Shown here piece by piece: positions 1 to 12,383 of a stretch of 64,000 nucleotides of DNA. The notes under the pieces were generated by a model. The model saw only the letters and a list, made by a program, of their open reading frames with translations, did not search any database and was not told where the DNA came from. The DNA is from Escallonia rubra (lineage: Eukaryota; Streptophyta; Magnoliopsida; Escalloniales; Escalloniaceae): assembly GCA_033065855.1 (NCBI GenBank), contig JAVXUO010002754.1, forward strand, positions 174,264 to 238,263. The letters are read 5' to 3'. The position numbers and the translations under genes are program-made. How positions within the stretch are numbered: position 1 is the first letter of the stretch; every line of letters starts with the position of its first letter.

Positions 1-2
1 AC

Positions 3-3000
3 CTGAAATCAATCAAAGGACGGATATAATTTTGGACAAACATGTAGTAGTCAAAAGGCTCTCGAATGGCCTTGTGATAAGGAGGGAAGACAAAATGGTC
101 CTGAAAGTTCATTATTAGTTAATAGCATAGTCTGAAGCTCCACACTAGGGGTGGGCGTGTAACATATACTTAGATCTACACTTGAAAAGATTATCTAGTC
201 ACCTGCACGCCTAGGAAAATACGGTCTAATGCAACAGCCATGTTAGACAAAACAACCTCCTTTGCCCTGGGATTTCCACTCTGAAATACCTGAAAGAAGA
301 GGTGCGCAAAAAGGAATTACAGAACATGCATTCCAGAGTGATATAGAGCTACAACTCTAAACACTAAAACTTTTGGATGTAATAATGTTTGAACGACAAA
401 GAAAAGAGCTTCAGCCTCACTTACATTCAAAAGCCCCAAAAAGAGGGAGAGAGAGAGGGGGGGGGCGCGGGGGTGGGGGGGTGCTCTATATAGGAGGCGC
501 CAGATTGATGACCCCAAAAAAAACCAACTAGAACCCCTCCGGACCCAAAAAAGGTTCTGCATACAGCCCAAACAGCTAAATAGCTGGGCTGAGTAGCAGA
601 TTAAATCAGTGTATGCCAAGCACAAATCTGTAAATCCACCTTGAAGCAATTAATTTTTTACACCAGTAAAAATGAATTGATTTTTAATCCCTGAGTGTTG
701 TTTTTGCACATGAACTAGGTAATTAGTTATTTCATTAACAGCATTTCTCCATTTAAAGTGTCCAAACTTTGACAGTCACAGAGAGACTAAAAATTTATGA
801 GGGTCTCAACAGGACAAGTTTACGCAAAACCCAGCAGGACATGGAAAAATACTTAAACTGCCATATGATCAACCAAATTTAGGCCTACAAATATCCCGTC
901 ATGCCAGTTCTATCAATGACAAACGATGAAAAAATACTGAATGCATGACTGTTAGTGCAAAATTACTGCACCAGATGATTACATAACAGAAAAGAGTACA
1001 GTAACAGACAAACAAGTGCATCTCTTACTTAAATTTCTAACTTTGTAATTGATTACAGTTTTTCACTTTGAAGTTTTCTCTAATGGATTAAAGCAAAACG
1101 ATTGGCCTATTAAATATTAATAATAATAACAGCAAAGAAAGCCATCAACTACAAAAGTAAAAAGTGAGAGATAATTAGCTTCTTGCCAAAAGGTAATCAA
1201 TATGATCCAGAGCTACGTTCTATCCTGACATTTTGAATATCTTTACTGGGCTTCTCTTTTCTTCAATATTTGTTTTTTTTCACTTATTTGCATGGATACT
1301 TGGCAAATGAAAGTGAAAGGGCATATAACATAAGTTTACCGCATTTCGATAGTTCTCATACAACTCCTCCATCGCCCGAGCAATATTTAAAGGAAGCCTC
1401 CCTGCTTCTGTTTCTTTTCGTATTCCAGAAAGCAGATCTGAAAATCAAAAGTTTACATAAGACAGCAGTAAATACAGATCCTTTAGATTTTATTTCCAAA
1501 TAAAAAATAAGACAAATACATGTACCCAAATACATGTATTTGCCGATATGCTATCCATGCATATCGACCACAGATGTATCATTGATAGCTTCACCTGTTA
1601 ATTTTAGTAGGCTTACTTTAGGCATCCATAGAAATTTTCTCAATAGTCAAGTCATATAACCATAATAAATTAGTAGGGGAAGAGAAGGATAACAGTGTTG
1701 TGTTAATACAGACTTGAAGTGAATAATGCTCGAGGTGTCCTCTGACAGTTGACAAACATAAAAAAAAAATGGAAAGCGGAAAGCCCTTGGCTCAGTCATC
1801 TAAAATCAATAATAAATCTCGTCTCACGGAAGAGATTAGTACTTATTTAGATGCTACAACACCATCACTCGGATGAGGACAAAATTATCTGCTAATAAAA
1901 CAAACTAAGAGCAAACTATCCTAGACACCTACTAATCAGTCAATTGACCAAGGACACTTTCCCGACGCTTCCACTTCCATATCCCACCTTAACTATATCA
2001 AGGCACAGTAAGGGTGCTGCATTAACTGCCAAACTAGTTCATGCTTCAACTTCCGTAAGTATGCAGACTTACACATATACAAAATCCCATAAGTCAATAT
2101 AAAGCAACATCAACAAGCTTAGAATACAAGAAAATCTTAAATTCTAGAGGCAATGAAATCAAATAACACAAATGCACTCTACAATCACAAGGAATCCCAC
2201 AAACATATTATAAACTCCCTAAAGCTGTATTAGCTATACTCATGATCTATGGTGGTAAAATTGTAATAAAAATGACAAATTGGAATAATTACTTTCGGCC
2301 TTAGTTGCACGATTATTCAATTCTAGTCACGCTCCTACCCTGGAACCTCGCTCCCGAATCTCGCATCCACTCGTACCCGAAAACCCATTACAGTGGTGAC
2401 GCTCCCACTCCAAAGCCTTGTATAATTCCAGCCACACTCCGTGCAACTAAGCTTTGGGCTTTTCCAAAAACCCTTGCTTCAATATTGACGCCAATCAGTT
2501 CTATCTAGAAGTGTCTAGACATCTCTTGCTTTAATATTCAAAGTGAAAACAGGTCAGTTTCATCTTTTGCTGTCGTTTTATTGGGCAACATTCCATTTTC
2601 TCTCAAGAATTCCCTTTTGTGATGAGTAAATTCATGCTATTGGCAAAAAAAGGCACCATGCAGTGATTTGCTACCAAAAGTTTATTGATAATACTGACAG
2701 AGTGTTCCATATACTTCAAGATCTTTTATTACAAATGCGCATAACATGATCACGTACACATCATGAGCAACCATCACAATCGCAGAATTACTTTGCCATT
2801 GGTACTGCTCATGTCGATCCAAATGATATATCAAAATGACTGCTTGGCTTTTGTACCACCATATTGGTTACTATCTACACTGGTCATCAACTAAATTTTG
2901 CTTTTATTCATCCGTGTTTTCTTAAGAGAGTGCATGAATATTCACAGGTTAGTTTAGCTTAAAACAAGTGTACATGGTGTTCACCCCTTTGGCACCTTTA

Positions 3001-6000
3001 ATACAGTTGCTATCAAACAAATTTTCAATTCATGAGATGGTTCAGAACAATATCATATCGCTATCTCGGACTACCCCCCACCCTGAGAGAAAGAGTGCAT
3101 AATACTTCGGAACACGTGGTTAATCCTATTCCATTTTCAACAAATTTTCTGGATCAAACCTCATCAAAGTATGTATCAATATTTTCTTTACTACTCTTGG
3201 ATTCAAATTGTTTATACAATCTGAATTTGAAGAGGAAAACATTCATGTATATAGCAAATATTAATGTTACCTCCAGAAGAGTGCTGAAGATATGTTACTC
3301 ATGAATGTGGGCGACTTAGTAAGACAATGATCAGCTTAAAATTAGATCGTGTGCTTACACCATAAGCATGAATTAGCTGACTCTATCTGCATTTAACCAA
3401 TAAGTAATCACATAATCAGGTAAGCAGGCTATAGATACTTGACCACATCTGCTTAGGTATTAGATTCAGATTGAAGTCCGATCCATTTAACATACTTGCA
3501 TGCCATACCAAAAGTAGCTACTATATTTCCCACTTAATTTGGGCATCCTTTAATTCTCCCTACTAATTAATTTGAGAGCTTAACTTCCTCTATTTTTCCA
3601 AATGATCGCAGAGACTTATAAGGGTCTTGCAATTATATGACATTACCTAATTCTCCCGTTTCCATAGCGGTTGCACCTCCAAACAAAATGTCAACTAGAT
3701 TTAAAGCCCAAAATAACAGGCAAGAAATTGCCTCAAAATTTACATCCGTTAGGGAGATTCTCCACATGTCCAACGTAGTTAATTTCAAGGTTCACTAGAG
3801 AACTTTACCTAAAAGACCATCTTAACTCCAAACCTTCTAGGAGTTATGGCAATTGTTTACATTTATTGGTATTTGCAGAAAGCAAATAGTAATGTGAACT
3901 GCAAATTATAATGTGAACCAATATCTCAAAAAGGTTATGATAACTTGAGGAACGTTGCTCCAACTTATACAGGTTTCCAAAAAGAACTATCAGTTGCAGC
4001 CCTACCATACAGGGCCTTTAGCTTTAGCCGGGAATAACAGATGATTTCGCCCTTCTTCTTCAAACATCGTCGCATCTCGTCTAGCACATCTTAATATAAA
4101 CCTCAGATTGGAAGCAAGGGTTGAAGGTTATACAATATGACTAGCACACAGACAAAAACAGCAAAGAACTGAGTTTATAAGAGGTGACTCTTTGCTAATG
4201 TTCACGAAGTTATACGAATATTCCCAAACCCGTCTGGCCAACACAGCGGCAGGTGGCATGCAACCATGTAAAACACGAGTGGATCATTTGGTAAAAGCTG
4301 CTGTAACTGTTAAAGTGTGTTTGGAACCATGAAATTGATGGGGTTTCATTTCAAATCCTCAAGTTTTGTTGTTTGGAACATTAAAAAACAGAATTGGAAT
4401 TGAATTTCATTGGATTTGACTGGATTTGTTTCTATAGATTGAAATCCGATGAAAAATGGTCGGATTTCATAGGATTTTGATTTACTTGAATTAAAAAGTA
4501 ATTATTTACCTATCTTACCCTTTTTCTGGATCTCTCCAACAATGAACCCACCACCACTGTCTTCATTGCCGCAACCACCGCATCACTTTTAATACCACCA
4601 CCGCCACCACTACTACCATTACCACCAGCGTTGCCACCACTACTGCCATCATTACCGCCGCCACCGCCACTACTACTGCCATTAGCACCACCACCACCAC
4701 CATCACTATTGCCATCACCACCGCCGCCACCACCACTGCCATCATTGCCACCACTACTGCCACCACCACTACCGTCACTGCCACCACTACCATGACCACC
4801 GCCACCACCACCACTACTGCCACCACTACCATCGTTGCCACCACTACCACCATCGCCACCACCTCCGCCGCCACTATTGCAGCCATCGCCACCACCGCCA
4901 CCATTATTGCCACCACCACCAGCACCACCGCCATCATTACTACCACCACCGCAATTGCCACCACACCACCACCACTACTACCACCATCGCCACTGTCGCC
5001 ACCACCATTACCATCACTTGACCACCCCACCATTACTGCCACTGCCACCACTGCCACTGCCATCGCCGCCACTACTATCACCACCACAGCTGCCAGCACT
5101 ACTGCCACCGGCGTCACTATTGGCGTCACTTCTCCACCGCCAGTTACACCTTGTTACACCTCAATACCACCATTACCATCACTTGATCACCCCCACCACT
5201 TCCACCGTCGATGCCGCTACCCCGTGTGGTGCCGCCACCACCACCACCATGTGGTGGCACTAGCACGCTTAAAACCACTGACTGTAGTTTGTTTTTCATC
5301 GTAAGTCAATGATATAATTGTCCAAAAATTTATTACCTTTCCATTTCCTTTGTTCTCCAAACACAAAATAGGAATTCTGTGATTTGAATTCCCTTCTATT
5401 CCAAACAAAAAAAAGTGAATTGAATTCTAAATCCAATTCCGAATTTGAAATCCAAATCCTAAAAGAATTGGTTCCAAACAGATTTGTTAATAGAATTTAA
5501 TTGGAATTCCAGAGCAGAATAATCATATGGCAAAAAAGCACCACAGCAGTAGAGGTTTGAGATACCAAGACAATAACCTGTCACCTTCATTTACCATGTA
5601 GTTCTATCTTATCAAGGTAGAAGACATCTATGTAGGAGTTCGCTCAAACACTTGAGCAAACATCCCTCCCTCCCTCCCAGCTGGAGTGTATCTCAACAAA
5701 AAAGAAATCAATCTTCAAATCAAAAGGATCAATGCAACTGATTTAGTCATTTTCATCAATGAAGAACCAACAATCTTCAATCACCTCACCAGCTTGAAAG
5801 GAAATAAAGTTCCAACTAGTTTTTCGTTTTTTGGAGAAAGATGCGACGAGGAGGAGTTAACTAATTACAGTCTCTATCCATTCAATCCTCCTCTTCTTTG
5901 CTGCAATGTAAACCCATGGATTCAAAATTCTCTCAGTTTCAAGTTGAAACTTCCTACGAAAGATTTTAAGCAGAAAGCCTAAAGTCCACTAAGTGTCTAG

Positions 6001-8010
6001 CACGTTAAAATAATTTATTTGCAAGGTTGCTCCTTTTTTGACTTTTAATGATTGTTTAATAGTTGACATGTCTTCCTCAGACCAATTACTATCTTTGATG
6101 TTCTGAATATGCACCACAAGATTCTCGCCTTATTTCCTTATGGTGTAGATGATATCCATATCTTTTACTCCAGCTAGCTATATATACAGTCGAGGAGCTT
6201 AATTAGCATACTTGTAAGGCATAACAATCTCATCCACTATCCTTTATGAAATGTCAGAAAATGGAGCCAAAATTTTCCATAAGCACAATAGTATTGTAAG
6301 GCGATATTTTTTTCCCTCAGCACAATAGTATTGGGATAGTATTGAAAAGAAAACCAAAACTAGAGCCACCAGAAAAAAAATAACCCCTGACAAAGACAAA
6401 AGTTACCACCAAAATCTACAATTGTCCTGGCCGAATCAGGAAAGATCCTTGAGTTACTACATACTTTTCTTTTCCTTGATGTAAAGTTTTTTTTTATTTT
6501 TATTTTTTATTCTTTTAAATGCATGGTTCCTAACTTCATGAATCTTAGCTTCGTTGCACTTCATTCAGATTCCTCGAACATTTTTTAAGCAGAATTTTTG
6601 TTCTCGGAAGTGAAAAACATGACAAATAATCAAGAAATACCATGTTGATTATTTTTTGCACACGAGTTTCTATTCTTAAGCTTTGAACTACACATATGCG
6701 CATCATATTCCTATGTCATGTACAAGTATACTAGCAAGAGACCAAAAAAAAAATGTGATAATTAGGGACACTACACCATCGACAGTGAAGATGTTAGACC
6801 TCCTTATTTATCTAATGAAAATAGAAGAGAAGAAGAAGAAGAAGAAGAGGAAGCAGAACGCTTTATATCAACATTTTGGACATGAAACTGCTACGTGTAA
6901 CATTCCCCTCGCTCTTCGAAATGAAACTTAGGAGGACGGGAGGAAACTTCAATTGAATCATGCCTCCACGACTGCCAACAACTAAATGCAGACAGCAATC
7001 AGGTTTCGCCTGCTCAAACAAGTCACACTAACTACATCACTCAGGCTTCCAACGAAAAATGCATGCACTACACCCCTGATCGCATCAACAATTACTTAAA
7101 AAAGGCAATAGGCTGTTAAGACACCTAACAAGATACCGAACACTTCTAGATATAGAAGTCCCAAATGTGTCCAACTCCTCAAAAATTAGTAACAATCAAA
7201 TAGCTTCTTATCAGCACATTCACATAGATATATACACACAAACAAATGTAGAACACAATATCACGTGCTCTGCATATTCCAGCAGGAGTAAATGCACTAC
7301 CTGGAAATGGAACAAAAGAATCCTAACTCAAGGCAAAACTATTCTGGTAACGAATTCACATTGCCTCTCCGAGTAAGAGAACTAGTCAAATACGTACACA
7401 TACAATCGCACCTAACAATTTCGCAAAATAAACGCAAATAAGAAACCTAGAAAAGAACATCAAATAATTACAATTAGCAGTTCCACGCTCTGAAGTCGGA
7501 ACATCTCCAAACTAAATGCAACAACTATCCACATCCAAAACTCGTAAATTACGACTAAATCGAACAGAAACTATCAAATAACCTCTTCCTACCAGTAGCT
7601 AACGATTCACGAACATATACGAATCTATACATGCAAATGTCATGCAGTCGCTAAAATCCGAATTCGACGCCGAAGAAAAACGCGTGAATAGGAATTTGAC
7701 CTTCTTCGGAGCGAGCATCGAGAAACGTGCGAGAGTGACTCCCGTCCGAGCCAGAGCCGGAGCCGGAGCCGGAAGAAGCAGCAACCGCCGCCGCCGTGGG
7801 ATGCTTGTCCTCCACCAGCTCCGCCGTGCCGCTCGGTTTGGAGGAGCAAAGCACGAGGCACGGGCACCTCCTGCCACCGGCCAACGGAGCGGAGAGCCGC
7901 CTACGAATCGGCGCTACTAGGCTTGAAGTAGACTGCGAAGAGTGCGCGGAGAGAGCAGCCCTGGCGTTGGCGGCGAACGGAGTGCAATATGAGGCGGAGA
8001 GGATCGACAT
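3..8010 (-). CDS. ATS1: Plastid glycerol-3-phosphate acyltransferase (ATS1/GPAT), 5' part, runs off left edge
   Basis: This enzyme puts the first acyl group, taken from acyl-ACP, on the sn-1 position of glycerol-3-phosphate in the chloroplast stroma (prokaryotic glycerolipid pathway). Four coding exons are read on the minus strand: 7701-8010, 1340-1437, 203-289 and 3-100. All have GT/AG borders and compatible phases, giving 197 codons. The start at 8008-8010 opens a Ser/Ala/Arg-rich transit peptide of about 60 residues, followed by an AELVEDK stretch and a Ser-Gly repeat, then [13 protein letters not shown]. Exon 2 encodes [16 protein letters not shown] and MEELYENY. Exon 3 carries [15 protein letters not shown] and exon 4 [13 protein letters not shown]. 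These follow Arabidopsis ATS1 closely as I remember it. The catalytic acyltransferase blocks lie past the left edge. Upstream in-frame ATGs would lengthen the N-terminus but look like leader. Intron 1 is 6.26 kb and holds a TIR element at 4313-5486. Confidence 0.93.
4313..5486. mobile_element. Tourist-like (PIF/Harbinger-type) non-autonomous TIR element in ATS1 intron 1
   Basis: The ends read AAGTGTGTTTGGAACCA on the left and, on the reverse strand, CAAATCTGTTTGGAACCA on the right. They are flanked by TTA at 4310-4312 and 5487-5489, the 3-bp target duplication of PIF/Harbinger elements. AT-rich subterminal regions rich in GAATT and AAATCC are roughly inverted copies. The core, about 4545-5270, is almost pure CCA/CCG/ACT trinucleotide. 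No transposase is present. At 1,174 bp it is long for a MITE, because of the internal microsatellite. Confidence 0.75.
4545..5270. repeat. Degenerate CCA-type trinucleotide microsatellite, about 0.7 kb
   Basis: Imperfect (CCA)n with CCG, ATT and ACT variants forms the core of the TIR element. It yields long low-complexity frames (Thr/Pro/His on plus, Val/Ala on minus) that are not genes. Confidence 0.9.
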
Positions 8011-8114
8011 GGAAGGAGTAGCGGTAGTGTGTGTGACTATGTGTTTTACTGTGAGAGGAGAAAGCGCAGATATAGAGGGGAGCAGGGTCATTGGGTGGAG
8101 CCGAGGGGCGGGCG

Positions 8115-8198
8115 CACGTGCCTCATCAGGCAAAGAGAGGATTGAGCTGACGAGGTGGCGTTGAAATTTGTACCCCACGAGACTTATCGGGACACGTG
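8115..8198 (-). promoter_or_regulatory. Two G-box (CACGTG) motifs upstream of ATS1
   Basis: CACGTG palindromes occur at 8115-8120 and 8193-8198, about 105 and 185 bp upstream of the chosen ATS1 start codon. G-boxes bind bZIP and bHLH factors in many light-regulated plant promoters. Whether they lie upstream of the real transcription start is not known from sequence, so function is inference only. Confidence 0.3.
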
Positions 8199-8304
8199 GT
8201 CGAGCCAGCGGCCTACACCGGTCTGTTCGTTTGAAAATTGAGCTGGCCGCTGCCATTTTGCCAGCTGTATACGTAGTGTACAAGTCGAAAAGCTGATGGT
8301 ACAA

Positions 8305-10027
8305 TCATCACAGACCAGAGAAAATAACTTCACAAACACACTTTTATCCTTCTTATCATATTCTGTTGCGGGATTGATGATTTTTAATTATTTAGCGACA
8401 ATTAAAATCTAACGCGCTTGAGGAATTGCAGGTACGTGCAGTTACGCATGGTTTGTGCATAATAATTTATTAAGTACTAAAGTAAAAGAAAATAACGTTT
8501 AGTTTTGAAGGGCTAATTTCAGGCTCTCTATCGTTAATAGATGTGTTGAGGCACTCTAAATTTTTTGAAATGAATTTAATCAAAAAGAGGTGAAGATTAG
8601 TATTATATTGTATTTTAAATTTACATACGCAACTAATATAAAATTACGCGAGGTAATAATTTCGATGTGCGTTGATTCTTTTTAACTTATTGGACTTTTT
8701 AAACATATATAAAAGATAAAAAAAGAACTCTATATAGGTCTATTTGTTATTGGTCCACCATTTTTTACCAAAATGAAGAACACGTGAAGAACACGTTGAA
8801 ACAACAAGTAGGTGGATTGCATTTGTTTCTCCATCTGCGGTACATCCCTAATTGGTTCAATGGGTCAATGTCACTTAAATCAGATGTAAAGTCTTACCTA
8901 AAAAAGTCAATTTAGAAGGAAAGGCACGTATCATAAAATCTGTAACATTTACATTTCAGCATTAATACACCGGATTATGTCGGGCTTGTTTAGATTGTTA
9001 AGGTGGTTTGGTATAGTTAAAAGCGATGTAAAAATACTACTTTCACATTTCCTCAACAACCGTCTAATTCTCTTATAGAACCACTAACGCCCCACCGCTT
9101 CCCTTACTCTCACGAAGAAGAGTAACTTTCAGGATAACAAAACGGTTGTTTTAGAAATTACAGCACCAGGAGTGAGAATCTAGGCTGCTACTATATTACT
9201 ATTGAGTCCCTCAATCTTCACGTATTTTATTCGTATCAAATGAATCAAATCTTATTTTGACTATAAAAAGTTGATACTATGTATAATTATACGTAAAGTG
9301 CTTCTTTTTCTATGCTTCCTCACAAGGGTTTTTGTTTTAATATCCAAAGTTCAACATGATGTGCTAATATAAAAGCATTAATCTCAGATTTTTTTCAACA
9401 AATTTCGGCCGCTTTACATAGTTATACCCCTTGAGATTTCATCAGAATGGTCAGAAAGTCCTTGTCAAGCAATTAACATATCGTAAGGCGTTACTTTTAA
9501 TAACAGAAATTGCTATGTAATGTTTGGAAGAGTCACTTTCAGAACAAATTCCACAAGGTCTTGTCGGAAGTTCTGATGTTTCTTATCTTAATCCGGATAA
9601 TGGCTTTGGTTTGCAACTTGTGTTTATATTTTTTTTCCACCACCCATATTCAAGATAATACTTAGCAAAACAGGATTCATACATCGGCAACATCTATTCC
9701 CATGCTATGTATGTTATTTCACGTCTTCATTTATCGCTAAAAGTTCATAGCCGACAAAATACTGATCTTTTAGTGATAAATGATGACGTGGACAAGCGAA
9801 AGCGAGCCCACGAACAATGGAGAGTCATCTTAGAGTTTAGAAGTGCTGTTTGGTGATGTAACTGAGCAGAGTTTACTGCAAACAAGAACCCCCGAACAGC
9901 ATCACGTTTTACTTCCACTCTAGTTAAACAAGCAAGATGCCAGACAATCTGTCAAGTTTGTCAGCATAATCTGCTACACTATATACGGTCTGGGTAGCAA
10001 CCTCCTAATTAACTTTTGGTGGTGCTT
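8305..10027. other. Intergenic stretch, nothing recognised
   Basis: AT-rich sequence between the ATS1 5' end and an unidentified gene remnant. I see no conserved coding frame, RNA gene or transposon ends in it. Short homopolymer runs only. Confidence 0.6.
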
Positions 10028-10721
10028 TCATCTGTGCATAGTAGTGTGTTTCTTTTCAGCCTGATGGGGCTGTTTAAACATCGTCTGCACGTACTTGGAA
10101 GGATTTAATTTGTTCATAACTTCTTGCAAAGATCTGCACATCAGTTTGTACCTCTCTGTTGGGTCAACATTGGGGCGATAATCAACTATGGCTTCAAAAC
10201 GACTGTTCTTCTTACGTCCCTCTTTGTTCTTCTTCTCCAGGCAAAGCTTGAGAAAAGAGGTGTAATGATGCTTTAACTGACGGGGATAGCACCACAAGCG
10301 ACACAGACGAAAATCTATCAGCTCTTAGTTGATGGAAGTTCTGGAGGTAAAACGCCAGTATTTTAATCAGCGATTGCCTTGTTCTTCTCCTTTGCTTCTT
10401 CTTCAAAGGCGTTTTTGCGATTGAAAGTTTGATATTTGACCATGCAGCAAGCATCGATCTTATATTATCTATTCTGTCCATGACCTTGGCCTGTGTAGAA
10501 TATAGAAAGAACTTGGACACCTTGGTCATTGAACAGCAAGCGCTTGTGTTTCCTTAAGTTCATTTACTAAAACAAAGTTTACTGACCTACCAAATAGAAC
10601 AAATTAAGGGGCTCATGACATAAAGTTCAGCGTGTTCATTGCATGCAGTTGCCTGGCCAGGCCACTTCCTCGAGACCACAAGATCAGCATCAGGCACCAG
10701 CAGCTCGAGCTTCTTGCCCAG
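10028..10721 (-). pseudogene. Unrecognised gene remnant, two exon-like blocks with one frame change
   Basis: I do not recognise this gene. On the minus strand, 10620-10721 reads as 34 open codons (LGKKLELLVPDADLVVSRKW onward) bounded by CAG and GT. From 10490, after a CAG, a second block continues in phase 0: AKVMDRIDNIRSMLAAWSNI, then a basic run KKKQRRRTR. Near 10328 the plausible protein moves to another frame (ELIDFRLCRLWCYPRQLKHH), then RFEAIVDYRPNVDPTERYKL and MNKLNPSKYVQTMFKQ, with a stop at 10028-10030. The composition is that of a real charged helical protein rather than noise. The frame change may be a disabling indel or a missed small intron. No upstream exons with a start codon were found, so a truncated pseudogene is the likeliest reading. 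Confidence 0.45.
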
Positions 10722-12383
10722 CTGGGTCTGTTCTTATTGCTGCTCCTGTGTGTGTCCGAGGTAGATGGCCCTGTATATCTTTTTTTTTTTAGGGTTTTGC
10801 ATCCTTTAATGACGGTTTCTTTTGTCAGTAACTCACTTGTACAAAAATATATATATAAATATCTAAGGCCTAATAGCTGATATTCAAAATTATGATTCCA
10901 ATATCCAAAGCTCATGACTGGTATAACCTTGCCTTGTGATATAGGTATCTCTTAGAGCAGTCTCCTGCAAAGAAATGACTGCTAGAGAAAGATTTGTTTC
11001 CAATGGCCAGTCTGCGTTGACACGTGTACAGTGACTATCTGCTACATTTATGTAGTTCATGGAGTCCAATCAAAATAGTGTTGGTTTGGCACCTTTCGCT
11101 TTCAAATTGGGAGCCATGTCCAAGTATGATTTGATCAACAGGCCACCAAATTTTGGTGCCTGATAGCAGAATTCTACCTATATAAATAAAATAGTACACG
11201 TAAACATCGATTTTACTCACGGTTTTTAACCTAACTTAATTTGTCAATCGATACTTATTTAATCTATAATTTCTATACTTATTTAATCTATAAATTCTAT
11301 TTGACTTTATTTCACTGTCTACTTGTAGAAGAAAAGTCAAAGAGAAAACCCCAATACAATAACAAAGAATTCTTAATTGTTAAGAGTGATTTTTCTAACA
11401 CAATAAAGAAAAATAAATTTCTTATGTTGATTATGTAGGATTTAGATAAGACGGTGAATAAACCCCTCCTTGACTCCAACCATAAAAGGTCAACTCAACG
11501 CGAATTAGGCGAATTGAAATGTTGCACTAATCCACAAAATACCCAAGGAATACTAATATATAAAATAGTTAGAATGTAAAACTTTTAGACCAAATACAAC
11601 GTTATTGCAGCTCTCCTAAATTAAATTCCTCATTTTATCCTATCCACAAAAGAACAATTTTCCCTTGCTTGAAAGAAAACTGGCAGTACTAGGCTTGGTT
11701 TGGTCAGTCGGAAAGAAAACGTGGACAGCATCCACCAGTTTTCGTAAGGCTCGATAGTATCAAGTAGTTTGCCCAAAAAAAAAAAGATAGTATCAAGTAG
11801 CAATGGCGACAATTTTTTCACGGAAAAAGGTTGGGAGATCTTCAGCCTTTTCACACCACCAGTCTCCCAAACTAGGAAGGGTGCAAACCACTTAATGGAA
11901 ATCTGATTCAGTCGACATCGTCAACTATCAGGGAACTCTTGTTTGTCAATCACATTGAAACAAGAAAGAGTTTGATGTGCAAAGTTTTTAGGTCAGGCAA
12001 CTGCTCACCCGAAGGGTGTATACCGTGAGAGAACATGAGGGCACGTAGCTATACATTTTCATCGCTGTTTTTGCTTTTTCTTACTGTCATATCAAGAAAA
12101 GACGTGGTGTCGAGGGGTGAAATGAAATGCAAATGACACTAAAGTTTCATCAAAAGAGATCTAAAACTGGTTGGAAACATATTTAAGTCGTAGAAAGCAC
12201 ACCAGACTTTCCTGTTAGTAGGACCCCAATATTGCCTACTGAACTACTAACATATATGGTTGAGCTTAATACTGGGAAAAAAATTATCACAAAAAAGGCA
12301 AACTAGGGGCCTTTTAACTATTTAACTACATCTCAACCTTCAAAATTCAAGGAGACAAATCCTGTAGTACAAAATACCCCAAG
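10722..12383. other. Intergenic stretch, nothing recognised
   Basis: AT-rich sequence between the gene remnant and the DAD1 stop codon. It includes the DAD1 3' UTR just left of 12384. No gene, RNA or element ends were seen. Confidence 0.55.

Noticed and set aside
4563-5304. Long open frames on both strands (Val/Ala-rich, Thr-rich, Pro/His-rich)
   Set aside because: They are translations of the CCA-type microsatellite inside a TIR element; no start context, splice signals or family match.
8011-8304. N-terminal extension of the ATS1 first exon
   Set aside because: Transit-peptide-like text begins at MSILSASYC; the upstream part looks like leader and promoter, including CACGTG motifs.
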